A stretch of DNA of 64,000 bases from Dehalococcoidia bacterium (GCA_022826965.1 JAJDTU010000013.1:124001-188000), one strand, 5' to 3'; shown: positions 17,378 through 26,928, counted from the stretch's first letter. Numbers and translations: made by a program. Notes: generated by a model not told the origin, from the sequence alone.

Positions 17378-18526
17378 ATGGCCCATAGACGCATGTTCCT
17401 CGCATTCGTGTTCGCGGCGATCACCGGCGCTCTGGCCGTCGTCGTCGCTCTCTTCGCCGCCTCGACGCTCAGGGCGCAGTCGAGCCAGGGTCTCGGCGAC
17501 CTGGTCGCCGACGCCACCGAGACCCATCGCTTCTCACTCGTCACCTACGAGCTGACACATCTGCCAAACCGCTGGCTCACCAACATCGCCTGGTGGATTG
17601 ATGAGCCGCACCTTGACGAAGAGGCGATCCTGCAGCGTTGGTTCGACCGGACCGACGAGCAGGACCGCAACAGGGTGGAGTTGCTCCTCGAACGCCGGCT
17701 GGGGCGCGCCGTCTCGGAACTCCAACTGGACACGCCATTGCCGCTCTTTGGCCGTGTGCGCCTCGTCTGGCCGCCGGTCGACGTGGATCTGAGCGAACGG
17801 CTCCATGTGCTCGCCGTCTCCCCTCGACACGAAGTGCGAATGGTCCGCACCGTGCTATTGACATCCGACTTGAGCCGGGACCAGTACGAGCGCATCGAAG
17901 CGGCGATCGAAGCGGACGGGCGTTGGTCCGCCTGGGTCGGACGAGTCGGCGGCGTGGCGCTGTACCCCGCATCGGTCGTGTCGTCGCGCGATTATCTCGG
18001 CACGCTGCAGATCATGGCCCACGAGTGGACGCATCACTACCTCGGCTTCTATCCCCTGGGCCTCGCCTACGCCCGCGGTTCGGACATGCGGACCATCAAC
18101 GAGACCGTGGCTGATATCGTCGGCGACGAGCTGGGCGAGACCGCTGCGCGGATTCCCGGATTCGTCCCAGCAGTAGACACGGGGGAGGAAGAGCGCCGCA
18201 GCGAGATCCGGGCCGCGACCGACCCGCTCTTGCGGCAGCTTCGGCTCGACGTAGACGAGCTCCTGTCCGAGAGCCGAATCGACGAGGCCGAACGGCTGAT
18301 GGACGACGTTCGCCAAGAGTTGATTGATCTCGACCGGCCGTTCAGAAGGATCAATCAGGCGTTCCTCGCCTTCCGCGGCGGCTACGGGGCGAGCCCTGCC
18401 TCGCCCAGCCCGTGGGGCGATCGCCTCTTGACGCTTCGCGCCTCGACTGCTTCATTGCCCGAGTTTGTCGAACTCGTGCGCGAGATCGGCTCAGCCGACG
18501 AGGCCGACGCGCTTCTGCCGCCGTAG
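17378..18526 (+). CDS. Membrane-anchored putative zinc metallopeptidase
   Basis: The 382-residue protein opens with a hydrophobic segment (about residues 6-28), consistent with a signal anchor. The rest would be extracytoplasmic. A zinc-peptidase motif HEWTH occupies residues 215-219, and an INETVADIVGDELGE helix 23 residues further on offers Glu242 as third ligand and an Asp nearby, the gluzincin pattern. I know no named family for it. The last ~100 residues are helical and acidic/basic mixed. The start at 17378 is fixed by a TAGCAT box seven bases upstream and by the hydrophobic N-terminus; the frame upstream to 17216 is discarded. It converges on the penicillin-binding protein gene. Confidence 0.65.
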   Translation: MAHRRMFLAFVFAAITGALAVVVALFAASTLRAQSSQGLGDLVADATETHRFSLVTYELTHLPNRWLTNIAWWIDEPHLDEEAILQRWFDRTDEQDRNRVELLLERRLGRAVSELQLDTPLPLFGRVRLVWPPVDVDLSERLHVLAVSPRHEVRMVRTVLLTSDLSRDQYERIEAAIEADGRWSAWVGRVGGVALYPASVVSSRDYLGTLQIMAHEWTHHYLGFYPLGLAYARGSDMRTINETVADIVGDELGETAARIPGFVPAVDTGEEERRSEIRAATDPLLRQLRLDVDELLSESRIDEAERLMDDVRQELIDLDRPFRRINQAFLAFRGGYGASPASPSPWGDRLLTLRASTASLPEFVELVREIGSADEADALLPP

Positions 18527-18532
18527 GTGACG

Positions 18533-21358
18533 CTACGGGTTGGCGTCCTCGAGCTCTTCCTCGAGCTCGGCCACGCTCGAATCCTCCGGCAACGCCACCA
18601 CAATCTCGTGCGAGATTGTCCCGAGATAGGCGTCGTTCACTTCCAGGCGCAAGTAGTAGACGCCGCCGGCAATCTCATCGCTCTGCCATCGACCCAGCAC
18701 CCCGCCTTCGACCGCGCTGCTGCCCGATGCCAGGGTGACTCCGTCGTCGCTGCCCAGCCTGGTGGCGACCAACGACCAGCCCAGCAGGTCCCCGCTGTTG
18801 GCGCGCCCCATAATCACCAGCGTTCCCCGCCGGATGACCGCTCCATCGTCGGGAGAGTCCAGACGCACCGGCGCGAGCGCTTCGTCGACGGTCCCGGGCT
18901 GGAGGTACGCGACCCGATTTCGCCTGAGCCAGTCGACCACGACCGGATCGAGCGCCGCGGCGCCGCCGCGCGCGACGGTCGGAGGTTCGAGCCAAACACC
19001 ATGCCAGAGGAAGTTCTCGGGAGTGGCAACCGTCGCGCGCTGGAGCGTACGGCGATCGACCTCGACCTCGTAACAGATGTGGTTGTCCACCGGCGGCGCA
19101 ACGCGAACGGAGACGAATACTTCCTCGCGAGGCGACGCACAGGGATTCCTCAGCTGGCCGGCACTGTCGGCGGCAGCCCATAGGGGAGCCACCTGGGGTG
19201 CGTAGACCATCGCTCGATGAATGCCGTCGGGCTCGAAGAACTCCTCGGGATCCTGACCCTCGTGGGCGGCGAGCATGAACTCGCTCCAGATCAGCCCGGC
19301 GGTCTGGACTGACGATCCACCCGACATCGGCGATTCGTCGGCGTTGCCGATCCAGACGCCAACTGCGAGTTGCGGTGTATAACCCATCGTCCAGTAGTCG
19401 CGCCTCACGTCGTCCATCTCCGGGTCTCCCGCCGTGCCGGTCTTGGCTGCAGCTGGCCGGTCCAGCAGTAGTGGACTGTTCGTCCCGTACAACAGCGAAC
19501 GCGCCTGGTTGTCGGACAGGATGTCGGTGATCTGGAAGACCTGGCCCGCATGGGCGACCACCCGAACCTCGGCCTCGCCCGTCGGCGACCACTCATAGAG
19601 CAAACGCCCGTCAGCATCGCGAATCTCCAGCACCGCCACGGGATCAAGCGCCCGGAATCCGTCCGGCAGTGCGAGAACCGTGGGATGCCCCTTCATCTCG
19701 CCGCCGTTGGCGAGCGTCGCGTAGGCGAACGTCATATCGAGCAGCGAGACTTCGCCGCCGCCGAGCGTGATCGAGGGACCGTAAACACCTGGATCGTGCA
19801 TCGTCGTAATCCCGAGCTGATGCATCGTGTCGAGCAGCGCCGCGCTGCCCAGTCGGTCCGCCACCTTGAATGCGGGCACGTTCATCGAGTTGGCCAGCGC
19901 GCTGCGCACCGTGACCGGACCGCGAAAGACTCCGTCAAAGTTGACCGGGCGGAACTCGGTCCCGTCAGCCTCGACGTACGTGGTTGGAACGTCCCACACC
20001 ACCGTCGCGGGATGCCAGGTGCGCGGATCGATCTGGAATGCGGCCAGGTACGTCAACGGCTTGAGTGCCGAACCGGGCGAATGTGTGGCCGTGGCCAGAT
20101 TCACCTGCCCGTCGATCTCCTCGTCGAAGAAGTCGCGGCTGCCGACCATGGCAAGTATCTGACCGGTGCTTGTGTCGATTGCGACGAGCGCGCCGTTATG
20201 TGCCCCGGTGGACGCTTCGAATCCGCTGATCGCGGAGCGAAGCTCGACCTCTGCGCGCTCCTGCAGTGCGAAATCAAGCGAAGTGCGAATCCGCAATCCG
20301 CCGTTGTCCATCAGGTTCTCGCAGCCGCCTGCTCCCGAGGGCGGCACGAATCGCTCCAACCGGCAGAGTTGCTCCACCTGCTCGCGGACGTAGAGCACAT
20401 AGTGCGGCGCCTCGATGTCGAACTCGGCAGTCTCGAACAGCAGCTCCGTTGCCCACGCCGCGTCCGCTTCGGAGCGGGTGATGTACCCGTGCCGCACCAT
20501 CAACTCCAGAACCTGCAACTGACGTTGCTTCGCCCGATCGAGGTTCTCCAGTGGGTTGTAGACCGATGGCGCCTGCGGCAAACCGGCCAGCATGGCCGAC
20601 TCAGCCAACGTGAGATGCGCGGGAGCCTTGCCGAAGTAACGCTGGCTCGCTGCGCCGATTCCGTACGAGAAGTTCCCGTAGTAGATCGAGTTCAGGTACC
20701 ACTCGAGGATCTGCTCCTTGCTGTACTCGTCGGTCAACTCGACAGCGAGGATCGTCTCCTTGAGCTTGCCTCGGATCCGGTTCATCGTGCGGCCGGTTCG
20801 CTCCTCAGGCGGAATCAGGACGTTCTTGACCAGCTGTTGCGTAATCGAGGACCCGCCCGATCCGCCGAGGAAATCCGAACTGCCGACGCCGAAGTTCTCC
20901 CAGGCGGCCCGCAACAGACCTCGAACGTTGATCCCCTGGTTCGTCCAGAAGGACGAATCCTCGGTAGCGACGGTGGCGTTGATGACGTGTTGCGACACGC
21001 GGTGCAAGCGCACTGGCGCGCGCAGCCCGTCGTGGGGGCGCGCGTACTCGAACAGCAATACCCCGTCTTCACCGTTCCGGTCGAAGATCCGGCTGCTGCC
21101 CAGGAGTCGTTGCGTTTCTTCGATCCGATCCGGTGGAGCCAGATCACTGGCGAAGTCCGAGTAGATCAGGAAAGCCGCACCGGCCACCGCGCCGATCATC
21201 ACCATCGGTAGGCCAAGCACCAGCACCAGCGCGATCATCCAGCCGCGCATCCGCACGGGTTCGACCCGTTCGCCGCGCTTGCGCCGCCGCGAACGGATCG
21301 CCAGTCGGGTGGCCGGACTCAGTCTGCGCCTGAGTCGCGCGCTACGTTCGAGCGACAA
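18533..21358 (-). CDS. Class A penicillin-binding protein (glycosyltransferase/transpeptidase)
   Basis: The 941-residue protein polymerises and crosslinks peptidoglycan. A basic cytoplasmic tail and one membrane segment (about 40-65) lead into the family 51 glycosyltransferase domain, with its catalytic Glu in the TEDSSFW motif and the GGSSITQQLVKN segment. The transpeptidase domain shows SALK (SxxK), SMN (SxN) and KTGTAG (KTG), so it looks active. An extra C-terminal region of roughly 150 residues has a beta-sandwich look. The start is probably TTG at 21358, preceded by an AGGCG-type site, with a TAATGT box further upstream. Its presence argues for a peptidoglycan wall, informative because some Chloroflexota lack one. 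Confidence 0.93.
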   Translation of the reverse strand: MSLERSARLRRRLSPATRLAIRSRRRKRGERVEPVRMRGWMIALVLVLGLPMVMIGAVAGAAFLIYSDFASDLAPPDRIEETQRLLGSSRIFDRNGEDGVLLFEYARPHDGLRAPVRLHRVSQHVINATVATEDSSFWTNQGINVRGLLRAAWENFGVGSSDFLGGSGGSSITQQLVKNVLIPPEERTGRTMNRIRGKLKETILAVELTDEYSKEQILEWYLNSIYYGNFSYGIGAASQRYFGKAPAHLTLAESAMLAGLPQAPSVYNPLENLDRAKQRQLQVLELMVRHGYITRSEADAAWATELLFETAEFDIEAPHYVLYVREQVEQLCRLERFVPPSGAGGCENLMDNGGLRIRTSLDFALQERAEVELRSAISGFEASTGAHNGALVAIDTSTGQILAMVGSRDFFDEEIDGQVNLATATHSPGSALKPLTYLAAFQIDPRTWHPATVVWDVPTTYVEADGTEFRPVNFDGVFRGPVTVRSALANSMNVPAFKVADRLGSAALLDTMHQLGITTMHDPGVYGPSITLGGGEVSLLDMTFAYATLANGGEMKGHPTVLALPDGFRALDPVAVLEIRDADGRLLYEWSPTGEAEVRVVAHAGQVFQITDILSDNQARSLLYGTNSPLLLDRPAAAKTGTAGDPEMDDVRRDYWTMGYTPQLAVGVWIGNADESPMSGGSSVQTAGLIWSEFMLAAHEGQDPEEFFEPDGIHRAMVYAPQVAPLWAAADSAGQLRNPCASPREEVFVSVRVAPPVDNHICYEVEVDRRTLQRATVATPENFLWHGVWLEPPTVARGGAAALDPVVVDWLRRNRVAYLQPGTVDEALAPVRLDSPDDGAVIRRGTLVIMGRANSGDLLGWSLVATRLGSDDGVTLASGSSAVEGGVLGRWQSDEIAGGVYYLRLEVNDAYLGTISHEIVVALPEDSSVAELEEELEDANP

Positions 21359-21470
21359 CGCCTACGCCTCGTCTCCGTCTCCACATTACGTCTTGTCCCC
21401 CACAACCTTGATGCGCGATAGGCTGCGTTTCACGCACCGATAACGAACACTTCGCAGCGACCCAACCGAC

Positions 21471-21782
21471 ATGTCCGAAGCCGACACCACGCAGTTCACG
21501 AGCGAGCAGGTACGGCACCTGGCGTCGCTGGTCCGTATTGAGTTAACGGAATCGGAAGTCGAGGAGTTCCGCAGCGAACTGGCCAGCATCCTCTCCCATA
21601 TCGACGCGCTCTCCGAGATCGACACCGAAGGTGTGCCACCCACCAACAACGGCGCTGACCTCCTCAATGTCCAGGATTCCGACGCCGCCCAACCGGCGAT
21701 GCCGCGCGAAGCGGTCCTGGCCAATGCGCCGCAGCGGGAAGACGACTACTTCCGGGTCCATGCGGTACTCGACCAATCATGA
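21471..21782 (+). CDS. gatC: Aspartyl/glutamyl-tRNA amidotransferase subunit C
   Basis: The 103-residue product has the typical GatC sequence: a helical start (VRHLASLVRIELTESEVEEF), a LSEIDTEGVPPT turn and the C-terminal PQREDDYFRVHAVLDQ that wraps round GatA. It stabilises the amidotransferase that converts Glu-tRNA(Gln) and Asp-tRNA(Asn). The stop codon overlaps the gatA start by four bases, so the genes are coupled. A TAGGCT box lies at 21417-21422. No clear ribosome-binding site is seen before the ATG. gatB is not in the window. Confidence 0.93.
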   Translation: MSEADTTQFTSEQVRHLASLVRIELTESEVEEFRSELASILSHIDALSEIDTEGVPPTNNGADLLNVQDSDAAQPAMPREAVLANAPQREDDYFRVHAVLDQS

Positions 21783-23269
21783 GCGCCACCGCGAACAGCG
21801 AGTTACTCACCATCACGCTCGCCGACGGCGCGAAGCGATTACGCGCTGGCGAGATCACATCCAGGGAACTGACGCGCGCGTTTCTTGATCGGATCGCCGC
21901 AACCGACGACCGCGTGCGCGCCTTCGTCACCGTGACCGAGGAATCGGCGTTGGCCGAGGCCGAGCAAGCCGACAGTCTCCTCTCCAGCGGAGACGCGACC
22001 GCGCCGCTGACCGGTCTGCCGATCGGGCTCAAGGATGTCCTGATGACCAAGGGCGTGCGCACGACGGCCGGATCGCGCATGTTGGACACACTCGTCCCTC
22101 CGTACGACGCGACGGTGGTCTCCAGACTGCAGGAGGCCGGTGCAATCTCACTGGGCAAGCTGAACATGGACGAGTTCGCGATGGGCTCATCGACCGAGCA
22201 CTCGGCCTGGTTCCCGACGGCCAATCCCTGGGATCTCCAGCGAGTGCCTGGCGGTTCTTCGGGCGGCTCCGCCGCGGCGGTCGCGGCGCAGCAATGCATC
22301 GCCACGCTCGGCTCCGACACCGGGGGTTCGATCCGTCAGCCGGCCTCATTTTGCGGCGTAGTCGGACTCAAGCCGACTTACGGACGCGTCTCCCGCCACG
22401 GCTTAATCGCCTTCGCCAGTTCCCTCGACCAGATCGGTCCGTTCACGCGGACCGTCGAAGACGCCGCCATGCTCCTGCAGGCAATCGCCGGACCCGACCC
22501 ACTGGATTCGACCTGCTACGACGCGCCCGTGCCTGACTTCGACGCAGAGCTGGACCGAGGCCTCGACGGCCTCCGCGTCGCTGCGCCGCGTGAGTTCTTC
22601 AGCGACGGCATGCACGACGATGTGGCAACCACGATCGAGGCCGCCCTCGACCTGCTCTCGGCCAACGGTGCAATCATCGACCGTTCGCCTTCGATGCCGT
22701 CGGTGCCGATGGCTCTGCCGGTCTACTACATCCTCGCTCCCTCCGAGTGCTCCGCCAACCTGGCTCGCTTCGACGGCGTCAAGTATGGCTACGGTGCCCG
22801 CCAGGGAGAGTCGATGTGGGCCGACATGGAGGCGACCCGGAAACATGGCTTCGGCCGCGAGGTCAAGCGGCGCATCCTGCTCGGCGCGTACGCGCTCTCG
22901 GCCGGTTACTACGACGCCTACTACCTCCAGGCGCAGAAGGTTCGCACGCTGATCCGGCGCGAGTTCGATCGCGTCTTCGCCGAGCACGACGTGATCGTCG
23001 CGCCAACCGCGCCGACCGTCGCCTTCAAGCAAGGCGCAATCACGGACCCGTATCAGATGTATCTCAACGACATCTTCACGATCCCGGCCAACATCGCGGG
23101 TCTACCTGCGATCTCGATTCCCGGTGGATTCGGAGCCGATGGCATGCCGGTCGGTCTCCAGTTCGTTGGACAACGCCTGGACGAATCCACGCTGCTTGGT
23201 ATCGCAAACGCGTACGAGCAGTTGGCCGATTGGAGCACGATTCCGCCGTCGAATGTTGGCTCAACGTAA
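21779..23269 (+). CDS. gatA: Aspartyl/glutamyl-tRNA amidotransferase subunit A
   Basis: The 496-residue protein is an amidase-signature enzyme that releases ammonia from glutamine for transamidation of mischarged tRNA. The catalytic Lys lies in PIGLKDVLMTKG, and the cis-Ser/Ser pair in GGSSGGSAAAVAA and the GSDTGGSIRQPAS segment, followed by GLKPTYGRVSRHG, which is highly typical of GatA. Length is normal. It overlaps gatC by four bases. It implies an indirect route to Gln-tRNA and/or Asn-tRNA. Confidence 0.95.
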   Translation: MSATANSELLTITLADGAKRLRAGEITSRELTRAFLDRIAATDDRVRAFVTVTEESALAEAEQADSLLSSGDATAPLTGLPIGLKDVLMTKGVRTTAGSRMLDTLVPPYDATVVSRLQEAGAISLGKLNMDEFAMGSSTEHSAWFPTANPWDLQRVPGGSSGGSAAAVAAQQCIATLGSDTGGSIRQPASFCGVVGLKPTYGRVSRHGLIAFASSLDQIGPFTRTVEDAAMLLQAIAGPDPLDSTCYDAPVPDFDAELDRGLDGLRVAAPREFFSDGMHDDVATTIEAALDLLSANGAIIDRSPSMPSVPMALPVYYILAPSECSANLARFDGVKYGYGARQGESMWADMEATRKHGFGREVKRRILLGAYALSAGYYDAYYLQAQKVRTLIRREFDRVFAEHDVIVAPTAPTVAFKQGAITDPYQMYLNDIFTIPANIAGLPAISIPGGFGADGMPVGLQFVGQRLDESTLLGIANAYEQLADWSTIPPSNVGST

Positions 23270-23334
23270 CGAGTCGACCGCCGTTACCCATCCCCGCAGA
23301 CAGGGCCCTGTTCTTCACGTAAAGTTCAACACTG

Positions 23335-23826
23335 ATGGACTCGATTCTGGAACTGGCACTCCGCGAACTCGCACGTGACGCCCGTCTTTCGGCCGGTGAC
23401 ATCGCCGCCACGCTCGGCGTCGAGGAATCCGCCGTAGCCGAGGCGATCTCGGAAGCCGAGGAGCGCAACATCATCCTCGGGCGCGGCGCGAAGATCAACT
23501 GGGAAACGCTCGGTCTCTCGACCGTCTACGCCGTCGTCGAAGTCACCGTCGAGCCGCAGGAGAACGTCGGCTACAACGCCGTCGCTCGCCGTATCGCCCG
23601 CTTCGACGAGGTGCGCACGGTCTACTTCGTGTCCGGAGCCTATGACCTGCTGGTCATGGTCGAAGCGGACAACATGCGCGGCATCTCCGACTTTGTCGGC
23701 GACCGCCTGGCCACGATGTCGGGCGTCAAGGGCACCACGACCCGCGTGCTCATGCGCCGCTACAAGGAAGACGGCGTCTTCCTTGACGCCGATCTACAGA
23801 ACGACCGCCAAAAGGTGGTCTTCTGA
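23335..23826 (+). CDS. Lrp/AsnC-family transcriptional regulator
   Basis: The 163-residue protein has an N-terminal winged-helix region (LARDARLSAGDIAATLGVEESAV) and a C-terminal RAM ligand-binding domain with the characteristic VYFVSGAYDLLVMVEAD strand-turn. Such proteins sense amino acids as octamers and often control their neighbours. The aminotransferase gene 45 bases downstream is the obvious candidate target. A TAAAGT box lies nine bases before the ATG and no Shine-Dalgarno sequence is visible. Confidence 0.87.
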   Translation: MDSILELALRELARDARLSAGDIAATLGVEESAVAEAISEAEERNIILGRGAKINWETLGLSTVYAVVEVTVEPQENVGYNAVARRIARFDEVRTVYFVSGAYDLLVMVEADNMRGISDFVGDRLATMSGVKGTTTRVLMRRYKEDGVFLDADLQNDRQKVVF

Positions 23827-23871
23827 CTCACCCAACGCAGCAGCAGGAATGAGTTCAAAGCGAGTTCAACC

Positions 23872-25167
23872 ATGCCGATAGCGTCCAACGACCGCCCATT
23901 TGCAAGCGACGACGATCCCCGGCGTACCGGCGCCGCGGGTGCCGGATCGGCTGCTGCGGCGCGAGGAACCGGATCGGCTGAACAGGCGGCAGATGGTGCG
24001 GCTCGAATCGCTGAGCGGGTGCAGGCGGTGCCCGGCTCGGGCATCCGGCGCTTCTTCGACATCATCGCCTCGATGGACCACGTGATCTCGCTGGGCGTCG
24101 GCGAACCCGACTTCGTCACTCCCTGGCCGATCAGCGAGGCGGCAATCCGGGCGATTGAACAGGGACACACGCACTACACCTCCAACCTCGGCTTGCTCGA
24201 GCTGAGGGAAGCAATCGCCACCGACGTTGAGCGCCGCTACGGCGTGGAATGGGATCCGCGCGAGGAGTTGCTGATCACGACCGGTGTGTCCGAGGGCCTC
24301 GATCTCGCCGCCCGCGCGATCATCGATCCCGGCGACGAAGTGATCGTCGCCGACCCGTCATACGCAGCGCACGCGCCGGCGATCGTGCTGGCCGGTGGCG
24401 TACCGGTGTCAATCAAGACCGACGCCGCGCACAACTTCGCCCTCGACCCTGCGGCCGTCGAGGCAGCGGTCACGCCCAACACTCGGGCGCTGCTGATTGC
24501 CTACCCATCCAACCCCACGGGCGCGGTGCTGGAGCGTCCCACACTCGAGGCGCTGGCCGACATCGCGCGACGACACGACCTGCTCGTCATCTCGGACGAA
24601 ATCTACGATCGCCTCGTCTACGGCGGGGCCGAGCACACGCCGATCGCCTCGCTGCCCGGCATGAAAGATCGCACGATTACCCTCGGCGGATTCTCGAAGT
24701 CGCACGCGATGACCGGCTGGCGGGTTGGCTGGGCTGCTGCTCCGCCCGATCTCTTTGGCGGCATGCTCAAGATTCACCAGTACGCGATGATGTCGGCGCC
24801 TACGGTCGCCCAGTACGCCGCGCTTGAAGCGGTCCGCGCCGGCGAGGAATACGTCGTCTCGATGCGCGAAGAGTACGACCGCCGGCGTCAACTCATGTGG
24901 CGCGGCTTCAACGACCTTGGCCTTGCCTGCGCCGAGCCGCGAGGTGCGTTCTACGCATTCCCCTCAGTCGCCCAGACCGGCTACGACGACGAGACCTTCG
25001 CCGAGGAGCTGCTCCTCCGAGAGCAGGTCGCGGTCGTTCCTGGTTCCGCCTTCGGCCAAGCCGGCGCAGGCCACGTCCGAGCCTGTTACGCGACCAGCTA
25101 CGAGGACATCGAGGAAGCGCTCAGGCGCATCCGCCGCTTTCTGCACCACGCTCCGATGGCCAAGTAA
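23872..25167 (+). CDS. PLP-dependent aminotransferase, class I/II
   Basis: The 431-residue protein is a fold-type I aminotransferase. The pyridoxal-phosphate lysine sits in GGFSKSHAMTGWRVGW, the cofactor Asp/Tyr region in LVISDEIYDRLVY, and the substrate Arg is expected in the C-terminal GAGHVRACYATS. The first ~45 residues are an unusual Ala/Gly/Arg-rich stretch with no counterpart in the family, and no ribosome-binding site lies close to the ATG. The true start could therefore be internal, before VQAVPGSGIRRFFDI. It follows an Lrp/AsnC regulator and probably transaminates aspartate or an aromatic/branched-chain amino acid. Confidence 0.88.
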   Translation: MPIASNDRPFASDDDPRRTGAAGAGSAAAARGTGSAEQAADGAARIAERVQAVPGSGIRRFFDIIASMDHVISLGVGEPDFVTPWPISEAAIRAIEQGHTHYTSNLGLLELREAIATDVERRYGVEWDPREELLITTGVSEGLDLAARAIIDPGDEVIVADPSYAAHAPAIVLAGGVPVSIKTDAAHNFALDPAAVEAAVTPNTRALLIAYPSNPTGAVLERPTLEALADIARRHDLLVISDEIYDRLVYGGAEHTPIASLPGMKDRTITLGGFSKSHAMTGWRVGWAAAPPDLFGGMLKIHQYAMMSAPTVAQYAALEAVRAGEEYVVSMREEYDRRRQLMWRGFNDLGLACAEPRGAFYAFPSVAQTGYDDETFAEELLLREQVAVVPGSAFGQAGAGHVRACYATSYEDIEEALRRIRRFLHHAPMAK

Positions 25168-25195
25168 CAGCGGCTTGGTCCGCTCTGCCAGGCGC

Positions 25196-25201
25196 TAGCC
25201 T
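25196..25201 (+). promoter_or_regulatory. -10 box TAGCCT, leaderless arrangement
   Basis: TAGCCT is followed by six bases and the ATG at 25208, which has no Shine-Dalgarno sequence. Confidence 0.42.
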
Positions 25202-25207
25202 GCGCCA

Positions 25208-25930
25208 ATGACGTTCCGCCTCAAGCCCCCCGAGGGCCAGCCCGACCCTGAAGATCTTACGCTCCGTATCACCGGCGTGCAGGCCCGACCGCGACCGGTG
25301 GAGGAGGGCGAGCCGGATTCCTCGCGCTTGGAGCTGAAGCTGGGAACCACCCGCGGTGAGATCAGTGCATTGCTCGACGTGAGCGAAGGACAGACCGGCG
25401 CGCTGGTCACCTGCTCGGGCGCGATGGGTGGCGAGCACGAGGTCCGTGGCCCGGCGGACAACGTCTACAAGCGCCTTGCCGAGCAGTTGCCAACCGAAGG
25501 TATCTCGACACTGAGGATCCACTACCGGATCGCCGGCGAGTTCGAGGAGTGCGTGCTCGATCTGCTCGGAGCCTGCTCGTTCCTGAGTGGCGTCGGGGCC
25601 GAGCGAATCATCCTCGCCGGTCACTCGTTCGGTGGCGCGGTCGTGATCAAGACGGCCCAGATCATGCCACAGGTGGCCGGCGTGATCTCGCTCTCGCCTC
25701 AGCTCTTCGGGACGAGACAGGTTGAGGAGATGGCCAAGCCGCTGCTGCTTATCCACGGCACAGCGGACGCCATCCTCCACCACATGGCCTCGGAAGACAT
25801 CTACGAGCGAGCAAACGAACCGAAAAAGCTGGTCCTGATCCCCGACGGGGGTCACGGACTCGCTGAGGATCCCGACACCGTGATGTCAGAGATGCACCAG
25901 TTCGTGCACGACCACGCCGGACCTCAATAG
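25208..25930 (+). CDS. Alpha/beta hydrolase (dienelactone-hydrolase-like)
   Basis: The 240-residue protein has a nucleophile elbow GHSFGG (Ser about residue 140), an acidic residue in IHGTADAI and a His in PDGGHGL, a complete serine-hydrolase triad in the usual order. The first ~70 residues contain an atypical beta-rich region before the canonical strands. No signal peptide is seen. It may act on small esters or lactones; the substrate is unknown. It converges on the SPFH gene with six bases between the stop codons. Confidence 0.78.
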   Translation: MTFRLKPPEGQPDPEDLTLRITGVQARPRPVEEGEPDSSRLELKLGTTRGEISALLDVSEGQTGALVTCSGAMGGEHEVRGPADNVYKRLAEQLPTEGISTLRIHYRIAGEFEECVLDLLGACSFLSGVGAERIILAGHSFGGAVVIKTAQIMPQVAGVISLSPQLFGTRQVEEMAKPLLLIHGTADAILHHMASEDIYERANEPKKLVLIPDGGHGLAEDPDTVMSEMHQFVHDHAGPQ

Positions 25931-25936
25931 GCGGTC

Positions 25937-26803
25937 CTACTCGTCGCTGTTGTTGCCGTTGCCCGATGCCACACCGACGCCGAGCCGCTCGGCGATCGTG
26001 CGCGCCGCGTTGGTCAGCTCCATCGGGATGATCCACTTGGTGCTCTCGCTGTTGGCCAGGTTGCGCAGCGTCTCGAGATACTGCAGCCCCATGGTGTTGC
26101 CGTGCGCCACCTGCGCCGCGGTGTTGATCGAGTTCAGCGCGTCGGCGTAGCCCTGGGCTTCCAGGATCTGCGCCTCCCGGTGGCCCTCGGCCCGCAGGAT
26201 CTGAGCTTGCTTCTCACCTTCGGCCTCGAGAATGGCGGCCTGGCGTTCACCCTCGGCCACGTTGATCTGGGCGTCACGTGAACCCTCGGACTCGGTGATC
26301 TGAGCACGCCGCGTGCGTTCCGCCGACATCTGTCGGGTCATTGCCTCCGCAATCGCGGGCGGAGGCTCGATCTCGCGGATTTCCACCGCCGTGACCTTCA
26401 CGCCCCAGCGGTTGGTCACCTCGTCGAGCTTGACCTGCATCTGATCGTTGATGTCGTCGCGCCGAGACAGCACTTCGTCCAGCGCCATCTCACCGACGAC
26501 CGCGCGCAACGTCGTCGTCGCGAGCTGTCTCGCCGCGCCCAGGTAGTCGCGGACCTCGAGCACCGTGCGCTCAGGATCCATCACGCGCAGGTACACAACG
26601 AAGTCGACGTCCACACCGGCGTTGTCGCGGGTGATGTTTCGCTGCGGCGGCACGTCGAAGTACTGCTCGCGCATATCCACCTTGGTGCCGGCCTGGATGA
26701 TCGGGATAACCCAGACCAGCCCCGGACCCTTCATACCGACATATCGGCCCAGCTGAAACTTGGCGATCCGCTCGTAGTCGCGGACCATGTTGATGATCGC
26801 CAT
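25937..26803 (-). CDS. SPFH/band-7 (stomatin-like) protein lacking an obvious membrane segment
   Basis: The 288-residue protein has the stomatin/paraslipin core: GPGLVWVIPIIQAGTKVDMRE, a FDVPPQRNITRDNAGVDVD segment and TLRAVVGEMALDEVLSRRDDIN, then a long coiled-coil of A/E/Q-rich repeats (RQAAILEAEGEKQAQILRAE type). Relatives assemble into ring-shaped membrane scaffolds and usually open with a hydrophobic segment. Here the protein starts almost directly with the SPFH strands, so membrane attachment is unclear. The ATG has an AGAGGAGAA site. No NfeD partner gene is next to it. Confidence 0.88.
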   Translation of the reverse strand: MAIINMVRDYERIAKFQLGRYVGMKGPGLVWVIPIIQAGTKVDMREQYFDVPPQRNITRDNAGVDVDFVVYLRVMDPERTVLEVRDYLGAARQLATTTLRAVVGEMALDEVLSRRDDINDQMQVKLDEVTNRWGVKVTAVEIREIEPPPAIAEAMTRQMSAERTRRAQITESEGSRDAQINVAEGERQAAILEAEGEKQAQILRAEGHREAQILEAQGYADALNSINTAAQVAHGNTMGLQYLETLRNLANSESTKWIIPMELTNAARTIAERLGVGVASGNGNNSDE

Positions 26804-26928
26804 CGGATTCTCCTCTATTGCTCAACGCTGCAGACCGCCTGTTGTTCGCTCGCAGCGAGTCTATGGACTGAACGTCGATCCAAAGGTACACAGTCGCTGT
26901 ACGTCGGTGCGAGACGGCGACACCCGAA

